A DNA stretch of 64,000 bases from an uncultured Victivallis sp. (GTDB lineage: Bacteria; Verrucomicrobiota; Lentisphaeria; Victivallales; Victivallaceae): NCBI GenBank assembly GCA_944389895.1, contig CALXOA010000075.1:55281-119280 (forward strand), read 5' to 3'. Positions within the stretch are counted from its first letter, which is position 1, and every line of letters starts with the position of its first letter. The translations under genes and the position numbers were made by a program. The notes below the pieces were generated by a model. It had not been told where the DNA came from and did not search any database. It saw nothing but the letters and a program-made list of their open reading frames with translations. Below, in pieces: positions 38,348 through 48,029 of the stretch.

Positions 38348-40051
38348 TCACTTTTCTCCGCGGTCGGCGACCTCCCTGAACCCCCTTCGAACCGCGTCGA
38401 AAGCGAGTTTGGGACGGCGGTATTCGTCAAGGAGGCCCTTGTTGTTGAACGCGCGAGGGCGGCCGAGCGCACGACTGGTCGCATAGGTGCGGCAGTCGAG
38501 GAACTGCCACAGTGCGACGCCGGAAATTCTTTTCCGCGCGGCGATACAGCGGCAGACCTCAGTCAGATAGTCCGCCTGGTACTCCTCACTCCAGTGTGCC
38601 TTGAGCCGGTCACGCCAGCCGTAGATCGCACCGGCGCCGATTTCGCTGATCAGGAAGGGCTTGTCGTCGAATCCGGCTTCGTGCAGGAAGGAGAGGAAAC
38701 GATCGATGGAGGGAGCGATTTCGCCGAGCGGGCGCGGTGTTTCGCAATCCTGGGCGTACCAGCCCGGATAGGTATTCAGACTTACAACATCGACGAGATC
38801 GAAGTTGATGTCTTGTTCATGGCGCATCGAGGCGTAGGTGATCGGCCGTGAATCATCGAGCCGGCGCAGTTCCTTCGCCATCTCCGCATACAGGGAGCGG
38901 CATTCCGGTGCGCTGGAATCCCCTTCATTCAGGAATCCCCACAGAATCACCGCCGGGTGGTTGCCGCTGTTCTTCACCATCGGTGCGAGCTGCCGGAGCT
39001 GGGCGGAACGGAAAACCGGATTTTCGACATGCTCCCGGCCGTCGCCCCAGCCGATTCCCTCTTCCCAGACCAGAATCCCGTTCCGGTCGCAAAGGTCGAG
39101 GAACCGCTGATCCTGCGGGTAGTGGCTGCCTCGCACGAAATTACAGCCGAGTTCCTTCAGAAAACCGACGTCTTCAAACAGAATCTGCAGCGGCAGTGCC
39201 GGCCCGAATTCCGGATGGGATTCGTGACGGCAGACTCCGCGGAGCGTCAGCGGCTTGCCGTTGAGCAGGAGTTCGCCCCGGGAAGCCTCAATGGTACGCA
39301 GTCCGAAACACTCGGTGATCGCATCGTTTTCCGTCCAGAGGGTCAACGTATGCAGGTTCGGTTTTTCCGGCGACCAGAGGGTCGGGGAGGGGACGTCGGC
39401 CTCAAATTCGACGTTCTCTCCGGCGACGGTGAAGTGGAGTTCGCTTTCGGGGCCGTCATCGAAACGGCAGCGGAATGCCACCTCTTCCGGCACATTACCG
39501 GAAAACGTGACGTTTACTCGTACCCGCCCGCTGAGCGACAGGGTCCGTACCGTTGCCCGGTCGAATGCGAAGTCGGGCAGTTGATGCAGCTCGACGCTGC
39601 GGATGATCCCCCCGTAACCGTAATAGTCATAGTAACCCGAGAAGAGCGGCGTCCGGTTGAAGTCGAGCCGGTTGTCGATCACAATGACGAGTTCATGCTC
39701 ATCGCTTTCCCCGGAATCGAACTGAAATTCGACTCCGGAATAGGGCAGATCATCGATCCCGACCGGACGCCCGTCCCAGAATACCGCCGCGTACAGAGAG
39801 ACCCCGCGCAGTTTCAACAGCAGCCGGCGGCGTGCCGGAACCCGGACCCGGGTGCGGTAGAACCCTGTGCCGCGTTTGCCGGCGTAACGGGGCAGCATGT
39901 CGAATACCCCGGGGACCGCCATCTGATCGTCATAGACGACGGCATCGAAATCGGGCCGGGCCGGATCGGGGCAGTTCTCGGTGAAATGGAAATCCCAGAC
40001 TCCGTCCAGAAACAGGATACGGCGGCCGGGATAGTCAGGATAGGCGATCAT
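38348..40051 (-). CDS. glycoside hydrolase family 2 (beta-galactosidase/glucuronidase-like), cytoplasmic
   Basis: 567 residues without a signal peptide. Jelly-roll sugar-binding domain (~10-160; GTGFYRTRVRVP, DYYGYGGIIRSVEL), immunoglobulin-like domain (~165-260), then a TIM barrel: RGVCRHESHPEFG, FVRGSHYPQDQRFLDLCDRNG, with acid/base Glu376 in WGFLNEG and nucleophile Glu470 in LISEIGAG. RGSHYP rather than the lacZ RxxHYP context and the short length fit the glucuronidase-like side of GH2. The substrate cannot be fixed. The regulator gene lies 140 bp downstream on the same strand. Confidence 0.92.
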   Translation of the reverse strand: MIAYPDYPGRRILFLDGVWDFHFTENCPDPARPDFDAVVYDDQMAVPGVFDMLPRYAGKRGTGFYRTRVRVPARRRLLLKLRGVSLYAAVFWDGRPVGIDDLPYSGVEFQFDSGESDEHELVIVIDNRLDFNRTPLFSGYYDYYGYGGIIRSVELHQLPDFAFDRATVRTLSLSGRVRVNVTFSGNVPEEVAFRCRFDDGPESELHFTVAGENVEFEADVPSPTLWSPEKPNLHTLTLWTENDAITECFGLRTIEASRGELLLNGKPLTLRGVCRHESHPEFGPALPLQILFEDVGFLKELGCNFVRGSHYPQDQRFLDLCDRNGILVWEEGIGWGDGREHVENPVFRSAQLRQLAPMVKNSGNHPAVILWGFLNEGDSSAPECRSLYAEMAKELRRLDDSRPITYASMRHEQDINFDLVDVVSLNTYPGWYAQDCETPRPLGEIAPSIDRFLSFLHEAGFDDKPFLISEIGAGAIYGWRDRLKAHWSEEYQADYLTEVCRCIAARKRISGVALWQFLDCRTYATSRALGRPRAFNNKGLLDEYRRPKLAFDAVRRGFREVADRGEK

Positions 40052-40348
40052 GGTTGGAATCTCCGAAAGTGAATTTTGTCCTTGGATGAAAATTTCTGAT
40101 TGTCATTGAGTGTTTCCGGTTTCGGCGGGAAATCATCGTTGCCGTCGATTGTTTTCCCCGATACCGACGACGCGATTCCCGAAAAAATTCCGGCGTCGTG
40201 CCGGCGGATTCGCCGGGGTTGCCTGTGGTTTCGCGTCGCCTATTTACCATGGCAGTGTTTATGGAAAAATCAAGAGTTGTTTTGAGGAATGCCGGACATT
40301 CTTTCGTCCGACATTCCCCCGCGTATTCTCCCCGATCCAGTTCTTTCC
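40052..40348. other. intergenic region between two GH2 genes
   Basis: ~300 bases with no gene seen. It contains the hairpin at 40286-40317 and presumably the promoter of the 567-residue GH2 gene, which I could not place with confidence. Confidence 0.5.
40286..40317 (-). terminator. strong hairpin, possible terminator of the large GH2 operon
   Basis: 12-bp stem GGAATGCCGGAC (40286-40297) / GTCCGACATTCC (40306-40317) with one G-T pair and an 8-base loop, 31 bp after the GH2 stop. There is no proper U tract, so termination is uncertain. Confidence 0.4.
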
Positions 40349-43300
40349 CTATTCCGTCACCCCGGTGATTGCGAGCAGAATCGGGACCACCCGGTTTTCG
40401 GAGACGAAATCGATCGAATCGATCACTTTTTCCGGATGAGGGTTTTTGTACTCGAAAGCATAGACCCCCACGGTCTGCCGGGTGACCGGATGTCGTCCGC
40501 TCCAGGCCATCAGCGCGTTACCGAGATGCAACGGCCCCCACCAGTTGGCGATTTCCTGTTTGCCGCGAAGTTCGATGGTCTCGATGGAACCGTCTTCGTA
40601 GTGGAGGCGATATTCTGCCACCTTCGGGGCGTGGCCGAATACGGCGGTATGCAGGAAATAAAGCCGCAGCGCTTTCCGGCCGACCTTGATTCCCTCCACC
40701 GATTCCGGATAATTCCGCCGTAGTTCTCCCCGAAGCACGATGCAGCTTTTCCCGTCGTTGCTCTTCTGGTCGATCACGTCGAAGGGGACTCCCCGGAAAA
40801 TTTGTTTGTCGCGCATCGTCTCATTGTAGACGATTTCCCAGAGACGCTTCTCCTCATCCATTCTCCCCTGCGGGATGTGGCGGAGGTCGTTGTCCCCCTG
40901 ATCGGTCCAGCCGGTGTGATCGCCCGGAACCTGGTCGCGGAAGCCGCGATTGGCATAAGGGCGCAGATCGACGAAGAAGCATTTGTTGAGATCCAGATCG
41001 AAGCTGTAACGGCGTCCTGCCGCCAGCGGACGCACTTTGGAATAGATCGGCCGGGCAAGAAAATAATCGAGCAGATTATGGAGGTAACGCGTTGCCGCCG
41101 GATCGCTCATGAAACGGTCGAGGGCAAGCAGCTGTGAGACCATCAGGCGTCCTTTCCCCAATTTCGCTTCCGCGACGGGAACCCCGAGCTGGTCACTTTC
41201 CACGCAGACGCCGACTGCCAGCATATTGGGATTCATCGGCAGGATCATGGTCTCCGCGAGGTATCCCCAGTTGCCGTTCCAGGAGTCGAAATGCGCCTGA
41301 CGCATATTCCGACTGATCGGATGTCCTTCCCCGGGACCGATGTCCACGAACCAGGTCGGTCCCTCCTTGCCGAGTTCCCATTCGGTACAGAAAGGTATGC
41401 GGCCGGAACCGTTGAGTTCCAGAGAGAGCAGTTCTCCCCCGTTCTCCACCCAGCGTCGGAGCAATGGACCCGCCTTGCCAAGTTCATTGAGCGTCGCAGG
41501 TGCGATCAGCGCGACATCGAACTGAGCGAGCAATTCAAGCAGTTTTTCCGGGGCAAGAGAGAGCGTCGCGCGGGAATAACGGATTCCGAATCGTTTGAGC
41601 ATCTCCTCGGTTTTTTCCGTATTTTCCCCGAACAGTACAATGCGTTTCTCACCCTGCTGGATTGCGGGGAAGAGGTCGCGACGCCCGATCTGCATCAGGT
41701 AGTGGTTGCGGCTCCGCGCCTTCCCTTCTGCGAATACCTCGAGGTCGAACCGGTAATCCCCCGGGGGGAGATCCTCCCGCAGCCTGATTTCCCCCGGGAG
41801 CGCCCGGCGGGTTCCGGCCGGAATCGCCTCGAATTGCATCTTCTGCTGTTGACGGAGCTCCCCGGAGAGCGCAGCTTTGAGAGGCAGAAGGTTGCCGTCC
41901 GAGGTCCTCAGTCCCAAACGGATTTCTCCAGCGGGAAGCTCCTGTGGCGAATCGTTGATCAGCGTCAGAGTGAAGCGGTAAAGGTCCCCGGCGAACCAGT
42001 TGAAATTCTGTTCCTCTATGACGGGAAGCACATCCTGGTAGACGAGAGACTGGATGGTCGGACTGTTGCGGTTGGCACCCGCGACGCAGAGCCCGCTGAT
42101 CTCGGGGTTGCGGCGGATTCCCTCGATGGAACGTTTATCGATCTTGTTGAGGATTTCCATATTGCGTTCCGGTCCGGCGAACTTGTCCGCGAGGGAGGCG
42201 TTTTTGAGATCCCAGGCACCGAGCTGCAGCGCACCCTGCTGCTCGGAAAGTTCCTTGGCACGGATGTAGGATTCCGGGGGAATGGTGCCATCGGCGGAGA
42301 GATAGGTTTCCGCCGGCTCCAGCTTTGCGACATTCCAGCTGCCGGCGGGAACTTCCATCGCGACGTACGGGCGTGAGAACTCCCGGCCGTGAGCGGCCCA
42401 GGACGCCTGAATCCTCCGGTAGATCTCCCGGGTATGCGAGGTCAGTTTCTGCCAGGACACCTTCTCGTCAGGCATCATCACCCGGAAGGACATGCCGACG
42501 TAGGTGTGAATGTCGACCAGATCGGTTTTGGGCAGAACCTTGATTTCTCCGGAAAGCAGCGGAAGGAATCCGCTTGAGCAGCAGAATGCGAATCGCTCAC
42601 CGAAGCGGGGTTTCAGGATCTCGTAGCAACGGGTCTGTTCCTCGAACCCCGGGGACTCGTTGGCGAAAGAGAACATCACCACCGATGGATTGTTGTAGAC
42701 CATTTCAAGCCACTCGGCAATTTCCTCTGCTGCATCTTCCAGAAATTCGGGGCGGAGATTTTTGCCGATGCCGTAAGTGGACCACTCCTGATAGATCAGG
42801 ATTCCAGCTTCATCCGCGGCGTCATAAACGAATTTCGGACTGCCGTGTGCCGAGTGGGCGCGCAGCATATTGACATTTTCCCGGCGTTGAACGGAAAAAA
42901 GGTCGAGGAGTCTGCTTTTCTGTTCTTCCCACGGCATGGAGAAGGCTCCGCAGCGGCGGAAGCTTCCGTTCGGCATTACAAGGCCGGTGAAATGGCGCGC
43001 CTTCAGGAAGATTGGAATCCCGTTGAGGCGGAAACGTTGTCCGGCTATCTCGAAACGGGAGAAGCCGAATCTCTCTTTCTGCGTGTCGATGGTACCGGTA
43101 TCATCATTCAGAGTGGAGACCAGTTCATACAGTACCGGTGTCTCATGACTCCAGAACTTCGGCTGTTTCATCCGGAGTCGCCCTTCCAGCAGGTTCTCTC
43201 CCTGTTTCAGAAGGAATTGCCCGAGATCGCCCGACGCGTTGCCGGTGACTGACACGTTCCAGCGGATCTGCCGTTCTCTCCCGCTCTCATTGAACACCCG

Positions 43301-43918
43301 GGCTCGAAGTCGGATGGTTCCGGTTGCCGGATCGGGGTCGATCAGGACCCTTTGAATGTAGAGTTCAGGAACCAGTTCGAGCCACACCTTTCCCCACAAT
43401 CCGGCCCTGTCTCCCGGGGGAGGGAAATTGTTCAGAACCGCCCGGCGGCTTTTGTCGTTCGTGTAATCGCAGCGGATGGCAAGCAGATTCGATTCCCCCC
43501 AGCGTACCGAAGGGGTGATATCGAGGTAAAATGAGGCGTAGGCGCCGCGGTGCATTCCGGCTTTCCGACCGTTGACCCATGCGTGGGTGTCATAAGCGGC
43601 TCCGTCGAAGCGGAGCAGTACCCTGTGCCGCTGATTCCGCGGCAGGCTGAAGCGTTGCCGGTAGACCCCGGTAAGGTAAGCGGCCTCCCGCGCCTCTTTC
43701 AGATCCTCGCACCAGTTCGCGGGTACTTTACGTGTACTCCAGCCGGAATCGTCGAACCCGCTCTCACTGTACCCGGAGGGTAGGTCCTGCACCGGATAGT
43801 CGGTCAAGGCGGAACGGAGTCCGGAAAATTTCCATTCCGGGGCAAACTCAATCACTTCTCGAGCGGAAACCGCAGCTGTTGCAAGAGACAGGGCTGCCAG
43901 GAGAAAAATGTGTCTCAT
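40349..43918 (-). CDS. large secreted GH2-family glycoside hydrolase with amidotransferase-like and accessory domains
   Basis: 1189 residues from ATG 43918 with a signal peptide (HIFLLAALSLATAAVSA). GH2 N-terminal sandwich (YLTGVYRQRFSLP, GAAYDTHAWVNGRKAG, GDRAGLWGKVWLELV), Ig-like domain, and a divergent TIM barrel (FLKARHFTG, MLRAHSAHGSPKFVYDAADEAG) with MFSFANESPG as the likely acid/base. The nucleophile is less clear, perhaps the Glu of YVAMEVP. From ~750 comes a class I amidotransferase-like fold (RIVLFGENTEKTEEMLKRFG, ENGGELLSLE). The C-terminal ~200 residues are a beta-rich module. Last gene of the GntR-jelly roll-sialidase-pseudopilin operon. Confidence 0.85.
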   Translation of the reverse strand: MRHIFLLAALSLATAAVSAREVIEFAPEWKFSGLRSALTDYPVQDLPSGYSESGFDDSGWSTRKVPANWCEDLKEAREAAYLTGVYRQRFSLPRNQRHRVLLRFDGAAYDTHAWVNGRKAGMHRGAYASFYLDITPSVRWGESNLLAIRCDYTNDKSRRAVLNNFPPPGDRAGLWGKVWLELVPELYIQRVLIDPDPATGTIRLRARVFNESGRERQIRWNVSVTGNASGDLGQFLLKQGENLLEGRLRMKQPKFWSHETPVLYELVSTLNDDTGTIDTQKERFGFSRFEIAGQRFRLNGIPIFLKARHFTGLVMPNGSFRRCGAFSMPWEEQKSRLLDLFSVQRRENVNMLRAHSAHGSPKFVYDAADEAGILIYQEWSTYGIGKNLRPEFLEDAAEEIAEWLEMVYNNPSVVMFSFANESPGFEEQTRCYEILKPRFGERFAFCCSSGFLPLLSGEIKVLPKTDLVDIHTYVGMSFRVMMPDEKVSWQKLTSHTREIYRRIQASWAAHGREFSRPYVAMEVPAGSWNVAKLEPAETYLSADGTIPPESYIRAKELSEQQGALQLGAWDLKNASLADKFAGPERNMEILNKIDKRSIEGIRRNPEISGLCVAGANRNSPTIQSLVYQDVLPVIEEQNFNWFAGDLYRFTLTLINDSPQELPAGEIRLGLRTSDGNLLPLKAALSGELRQQQKMQFEAIPAGTRRALPGEIRLREDLPPGDYRFDLEVFAEGKARSRNHYLMQIGRRDLFPAIQQGEKRIVLFGENTEKTEEMLKRFGIRYSRATLSLAPEKLLELLAQFDVALIAPATLNELGKAGPLLRRWVENGGELLSLELNGSGRIPFCTEWELGKEGPTWFVDIGPGEGHPISRNMRQAHFDSWNGNWGYLAETMILPMNPNMLAVGVCVESDQLGVPVAEAKLGKGRLMVSQLLALDRFMSDPAATRYLHNLLDYFLARPIYSKVRPLAAGRRYSFDLDLNKCFFVDLRPYANRGFRDQVPGDHTGWTDQGDNDLRHIPQGRMDEEKRLWEIVYNETMRDKQIFRGVPFDVIDQKSNDGKSCIVLRGELRRNYPESVEGIKVGRKALRLYFLHTAVFGHAPKVAEYRLHYEDGSIETIELRGKQEIANWWGPLHLGNALMAWSGRHPVTRQTVGVYAFEYKNPHPEKVIDSIDFVSENRVVPILLAITGVTE

Positions 43919-43932
43919 GATGGGGAACCTCG

Positions 43933-44619
43933 TCATCTTCTGGTGAGATCGAAGGGCCCCTGCGGACCGGTCAATCGCAGTTTCGCGAAATGGGTGACTG
44001 CCACATGGCCGTCAAGCCAGGCTGCATTGCAGAGGTTGTTGCCATGGCGGTAGGCGACGCACTGATTGGTGGTACCTTCCTGGCCGTCGAGATATTTCAG
44101 AGGATCGGTGTGCCCGTATTGCAGATTCCCGTCGGCTACCGCGTCTGCAAAGCTCAGGCGCAGGTGAGGGGTCGTCACCCGGGTCAGCTTTGTCGTTGCC
44201 CAGGTCCCGCCATTGGCGACCACGTCACATCCTGCGTTGTAGCCGTAGGATTTCCGAACGTTCCGGTTCCCGTTCTTCCCGGTTTCCACCGCCGAGGTGG
44301 CCATCGGGCAGATCAGGTGCTTGGGAAAACCGAAGGTGAGGTCTCCATCACTCATCACATCATGTTTTGTTGCCCCGAGGAGCTCCTTGAAGGTGATGTT
44401 TCGCTCCCAGCCTTGTTCAAGGCGGCATGGAACGATGTGATCGTTACAGGTCGAGGCGTAAAGGGCAAGGCCGGTGGAAAAGGTTTTGAGCGTATTGACG
44501 CAGGAGATTGATTTCGCCCTGTCCCTCGCTCTGGACAGAGCCGGGAGCAGCATGGACGCGAGAATGGCGATGATCGCAATTACAATCAGCAATTCAATCA
44601 ATGTGAAGAATCTTTTCAT
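43933..44619 (-). CDS. type II secretion-like pseudopilin with H-x10-DG end
   Basis: 228 residues beginning [20 protein letters not shown]: a short leader, Phe at the prepilin-peptidase cut site, Glu at mature position 5 and one hydrophobic helix. [18 protein letters not shown] then leads into a globular domain with a DxxxxYGHTDP loop. The C-terminal [16 protein letters not shown] resembles the H-x9-DG signature of Planctomycetota/Lentisphaerota pseudopilins, here with 10 residues between. Its gene is 14 bp from both neighbours in a glycan operon. No other secretion genes are nearby. Role: probably surface or pseudopilus minor subunit, unproven. Confidence 0.88.
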   Translation of the reverse strand: MKRFFTLIELLIVIAIIAILASMLLPALSRARDRAKSISCVNTLKTFSTGLALYASTCNDHIVPCRLEQGWERNITFKELLGATKHDVMSDGDLTFGFPKHLICPMATSAVETGKNGNRNVRKSYGYNAGCDVVANGGTWATTKLTRVTTPHLRLSFADAVADGNLQYGHTDPLKYLDGQEGTTNQCVAYRHGNNLCNAAWLDGHVAVTHFAKLRLTGPQGPFDLTRR

Positions 44620-44633
44620 CTTTCTATTCCTTT

Positions 44634-45794
44634 CTATTCTGTTACCAGCTTTCTGAAGTCGCGTATTCGATGAAAAGTAGTCAGATTGTTGTCATGATCG
44701 CTTCTGGCCCGGAGGTCGCCCGAACGCGCCAGAACCAGAAGGTCGCTGCCGTCTATCAGCAGTGTCGCATAGTTGCGGGCGGCATGGTCGGCCGGACCGG
44801 CGGCGATCAATCCGGCGGAGGTCCAGTTGAAGAGATCCGCGGAATAGTAGAGTCCGAGGCGACGGCGGGGATTGTATCTGCCGTCGATCTCCGACGCCAC
44901 CATCCAGTAGAAACGGCTTTCGGGATCATAGTCAAGGTAGAACTTGATCCCGCCTCCCGGCCAGGGAAGATAGAAGAGCCGGAACCCCTCCCGGTTGACG
45001 ACCCGTTCTATGACGAGCTTCCCCCCCGGCTTCTCCACGCATCGGAGCATGGCTGCGAGATTCCCGGAGACGGGGGAGATTCGTTCCGCGGCAGTACGCA
45101 TCAGAATCATCAGGGTTTTCATCTCCGGGTCGTAAAATTCATGGCCGGGGTCGTGGATACGCACCAGGTTCGCTTCTATGACGCCGGGATGGATACAGGA
45201 TGGAATGCCGCCTGCCCGTGCCGCCTCCAGAATCGGGCGAGGGTCAAAGGGATCGGAAAACGTCCAGCTTTCGCGCCGGGTCAGATCCGCATCTTCCGGG
45301 GCGGAGAGAACCATGGGCATCGACCACGGGCCTGCTTCAAAACTGCGGCCGTAGGAGGCGTAGACACGTCCGTTCCAGTGATCGATCCGTCCCACACCGT
45401 CCTGGTAGCGGTGCTCTCCCTCGAGCGTAACAGGCTCCGACCAGGTGGCTCCGTTGTCATCGCTCCGGCTGATGACCAGTTTGCCGGAGTGCCCGAGCAG
45501 GTAGAGCGCATTTCCCGCCTGGAAGAGGTTTTCATGGAGCATCGGCGGGGTGGAGCTGCTCTGCCTCCAGCTGTTCCCCTTGTCATCGGAGAAGAAGATC
45601 CGCACCTGATTGCCGCTTGCCGCGTCCCCCGTGGTGGAACGTCTGCCCGGCAATGCGGTTGTCCCGGGGCCCCCGAGGTCGAGGGCGGCAATGATCCGCC
45701 CGTTGAAACCGTGGCAGAGCGCCGGGCTGTAACAGTAGATCCCGGCCGGATCCGGGGACTCGAAAAGAATGGTTTCGTCGGCGATTGTCTTCAT
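44634..45794 (-). CDS. sialidase-fold (BNR-repeat) protein
   Basis: 386 residues forming a six-bladed propeller, with Asp-box motifs [13 protein letters not shown] (~66-78) and [13 protein letters not shown], and further degenerate ones ([14 protein letters not shown]). There is no signal peptide, so it would be cytoplasmic, unlike most secreted sialidases. The FRIP arginine motif of GH33 is not evident near the N-terminus, so exo-sialidase activity is uncertain. It could instead be another glycoside hydrolase with the same fold. It lies 5 bp after the upstream gene and 14 bp before the pseudopilin. Confidence 0.75.
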   Translation of the reverse strand: MKTIADETILFESPDPAGIYCYSPALCHGFNGRIIAALDLGGPGTTALPGRRSTTGDAASGNQVRIFFSDDKGNSWRQSSSTPPMLHENLFQAGNALYLLGHSGKLVISRSDDNGATWSEPVTLEGEHRYQDGVGRIDHWNGRVYASYGRSFEAGPWSMPMVLSAPEDADLTRRESWTFSDPFDPRPILEAARAGGIPSCIHPGVIEANLVRIHDPGHEFYDPEMKTLMILMRTAAERISPVSGNLAAMLRCVEKPGGKLVIERVVNREGFRLFYLPWPGGGIKFYLDYDPESRFYWMVASEIDGRYNPRRRLGLYYSADLFNWTSAGLIAAGPADHAARNYATLLIDGSDLLVLARSGDLRARSDHDNNLTTFHRIRDFRKLVTE

Positions 45795-45799
45795 GAGAA

Positions 45800-46519
45800 T
45801 TACTCCCCGGCGTCGCCCAGATCACGAATCAGGATGTTGCGGAAGAGTGCCTTCCCCGCGTGGCTCCAGAGTGCGACCCGCCCCTCTTCGTTGAAGTTGT
45901 CTTTCGCATTTTTGGGCGTTACCGTACCGATCAGGATGCCGTCGATCCAGATTTCAACCTCCTGATTTCGACAGATCAGGCGCATCATGTACCAACGCCC
46001 ACCCTCCATGACGGGCATCTTGCTCTGGCTCATTCCCGAAAATCCGGCGGTCCGGCGTGGACTTTTTCCCGAGGTACGGATATCATGAAGCGGCATGGGG
46101 CGGCCGATTTGGCAGAACACCCGGAAGGAGCGTTCTTTTTCTGCCGCTTCCGGATCATTGGTGTCCGGGGGAGTCAGAAGAGGACGCAGTTCGAATCCGA
46201 CAAAACCGCGGTGTTTACCTTCTTCCACCTGATCTTCCGCCATTTGAAATTCAAATTCAACTTCGCAGTTACGGATGTTTTTGACTGTGCTGAACAACCG
46301 GGAGTTGTTCAGCTGGATCATCCCGTCGGCGATGACGGCTTTGCTTTTGTCGAGGTAGTGTTGATCGCCGGCAGGAAGCCTGCGAATGAAACTGAACCAG
46401 TTTTTCGACGATTCCTGAGGATCGCGAAACTCATCAAAGAGCAGAATGTCTCCCTCTGCTCCAAACAGAGGAGAGAGGAGCGAGAGCAGCAGAAGAGTAG
46501 AGAGTGTTTTGTTGATCAT
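45800..46519 (-). CDS. secreted concanavalin-like (DUF1080-type) protein
   Basis: 239 residues from ATG 46519, preceded by AAAGGAG. Signal peptide (STLLLLSLLSPLFGA). The mature part is a beta sandwich resembling 3-keto-disaccharide hydrolase/LamG-like domains: ADGMIQLNNSRLFS, NCEVEFEFQMAED, WYMMRLICRNQEVEIWIDG, EGRVALWSHAGKALFRNILI. It is likely to bind or cleave a sugar outside the cytoplasm; the exact activity is unknown. Second gene of the operon, 34 bp after the regulator. Confidence 0.75.
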   Translation of the reverse strand: MINKTLSTLLLLSLLSPLFGAEGDILLFDEFRDPQESSKNWFSFIRRLPAGDQHYLDKSKAVIADGMIQLNNSRLFSTVKNIRNCEVEFEFQMAEDQVEEGKHRGFVGFELRPLLTPPDTNDPEAAEKERSFRVFCQIGRPMPLHDIRTSGKSPRRTAGFSGMSQSKMPVMEGGRWYMMRLICRNQEVEIWIDGILIGTVTPKNAKDNFNEEGRVALWSHAGKALFRNILIRDLGDAGE

Positions 46520-46553
46520 CTTGAAACTCCTTTCGGGTTGTGAGGACTCTTTT

Positions 46554-47636
46554 TCATGGTTCCCGCCAGGGCAGCAGGGCAGGGGGAAGTAGGTGAACTG
46601 AGACGTCAGGACGTTCTCCCGCGGTAAAACCGAGCATGGTCTGGAAAGCCAGCCTTGCGATTTCCCCGGTCGGATGCTGCAATGAGAGATGATAGTTCTC
46701 CCCGGCCAGAACCGAGGAGATTCCGTCAACTCCCGCAGAACGATAAAAACCCTCTTCCCGAGGTGCAAGCATCTCAAGCTGCCGGCGGATCCTGAGTGCA
46801 GCGGCATCGGTCGCATGCCAGACGGTATCGAGGTCCGGATAGTGCTGGAGGAGCTCCGTCAGCTGCTGTCCGAACCGTTCCGACCCGATCTCGGAATCGT
46901 CACAGTTAATCAGGATCGGCGCCTGACGCCGTTGTGCAAAACCGTCGAGCACTCCCCGAATTCGGTCGTGGAATCCACGGTAGAAAGCACTGCGGTTGCT
47001 GACGAAAACGACTGTCCGGCGATTTCTTGCGACCAGATATTCCGCCGCCATTTTCCCCGCCAGATAGTTGTCTACGCAGATGATCGACTTCGCCGGAGTA
47101 TCTCCGACATCATCAATCTCGATCACGTTCTGCATGGCCTCAAGACGGTCGGCAAGTCGGGGAATCAGCGTGCTGCTTCGCACCCCGGCCAGGAATACGC
47201 CGTCGAGGGTGTCGAGCATGGAACACCCCCACTCTTCCTCTTTCGGATTCAGGAGCGGCAGAAAAAGCAGATTGGCATTGATTCCCAGAGCCGCCTTCTG
47301 AAGGGCCGTATAGATTTCCAGGTAGACCGGCATGATGCAGGCAAAGGGATCTCGACTGATCCACCCGAAACGAAGCGAACGGGAGCGTCCGGGAATTGCC
47401 GGGGCATTGACGACACTGCGCCGCCCCCGGCTTTTGAAGATGACGTTTCGCCTGCTGAGCAGTGAAAGTGCCTCACGCACGGTGGCCCGGCTCACATCGA
47501 GTTCCACGGCCAGATCCAGTTCGGACGGCAGAGAGGAACCGTCTGGATAGACTCCATTGCGAATATTCCGGATAATGAAATCCATCACTCTTTCATATTT
47601 CGGTAACTCCGCACCGCCTGCCGGAAGGGTTTTCAT
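46554..47636 (-). CDS. GntR-type DNA-binding / LacI-type sensor transcriptional regulator (operon head)
   Basis: 360 residues from ATG 47636 (AGGA 7 bases before). Winged helix ~10-80 (LPSELDLAVELDVSRATVREALSLL, IFKSRGRRSVV) plus a LacI-like sensor (IDDVGDTPAKSIICVDNYLAGKMAAEYL, RTVVFVSNRS, VWHATDAAALRIRRQLE, SAGVDGISSVLA). Same hybrid architecture as the regulator at 37104-38207, but clearly a different paralogue. It heads the operon it probably controls. An inverted repeat lies just upstream. Confidence 0.88.
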   Translation of the reverse strand: MKTLPAGGAELPKYERVMDFIIRNIRNGVYPDGSSLPSELDLAVELDVSRATVREALSLLSRRNVIFKSRGRRSVVNAPAIPGRSRSLRFGWISRDPFACIMPVYLEIYTALQKAALGINANLLFLPLLNPKEEEWGCSMLDTLDGVFLAGVRSSTLIPRLADRLEAMQNVIEIDDVGDTPAKSIICVDNYLAGKMAAEYLVARNRRTVVFVSNRSAFYRGFHDRIRGVLDGFAQRRQAPILINCDDSEIGSERFGQQLTELLQHYPDLDTVWHATDAAALRIRRQLEMLAPREEGFYRSAGVDGISSVLAGENYHLSLQHPTGEIARLAFQTMLGFTAGERPDVSVHLLPPALLPWREP

Positions 47637-47672
47637 GACAGTTCCTGATAAGTATGGAATCATTTACCATAT

Positions 47673-47688
47673 AAGTTACATACAACTT
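47673..47688. repeat. operator-like inverted repeat upstream of the second gntR-type gene
   Basis: AAGTT-ACATAC-AACTT (47673-47688), extendable outward to ATAT on each side with one extra base. It is 37 bp before the regulator start in an AT-rich stretch. Confidence 0.45.
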
Positions 47689-47969
47689 GATATTAATTAT
47701 GATGCATTTCAGCTCTTTTGTCAAGAGGGTGCAGAAAAAAAGAATGATTTTTCGGTCGAAAACTCGGGAAAGGAAACGATTCCGGAGGAATCTTTCATCG
47801 CCGGCTTTCCCGGAAGGTGTGGAGAAAAGCGCATCCGGGTCAGGTGTTGTCTCATCCATGATCCGTCCGGTTTCCGAACTGCAGTGGTTGTGGGGCGGCG
47901 CCATTTCACGTGTTGATTGTTTCGTGGCTCAGGTGGTACGGCTGTTGTCCGGCGTCGTGAGAGGGGAAC

Positions 47970-48006
47970 AAAAAAACAGCGGCCCCGCTGTTCAAGGGCC
48001 GCCGTT
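47970..48006 (-). terminator. intrinsic terminator of the LysM gene
   Basis: Minus strand: 11-bp stem AACGGCGGCCC / GGGCCGCTGTT with one G-T pair (48006-47996 with 47985-47975), then a run of T. Confidence 0.85.
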
Positions 48007-48029
48007 TCTGATCATTGGAAAAATACCGC

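Larger units (their letters stand above)
47637..48029. other. intergenic region between the GntR operon and the LysM gene
   Basis: ~390 bases without a supported gene. It holds the operator-like repeat near 47680 and the terminator of the LysM gene near 47990. Confidence 0.5.
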
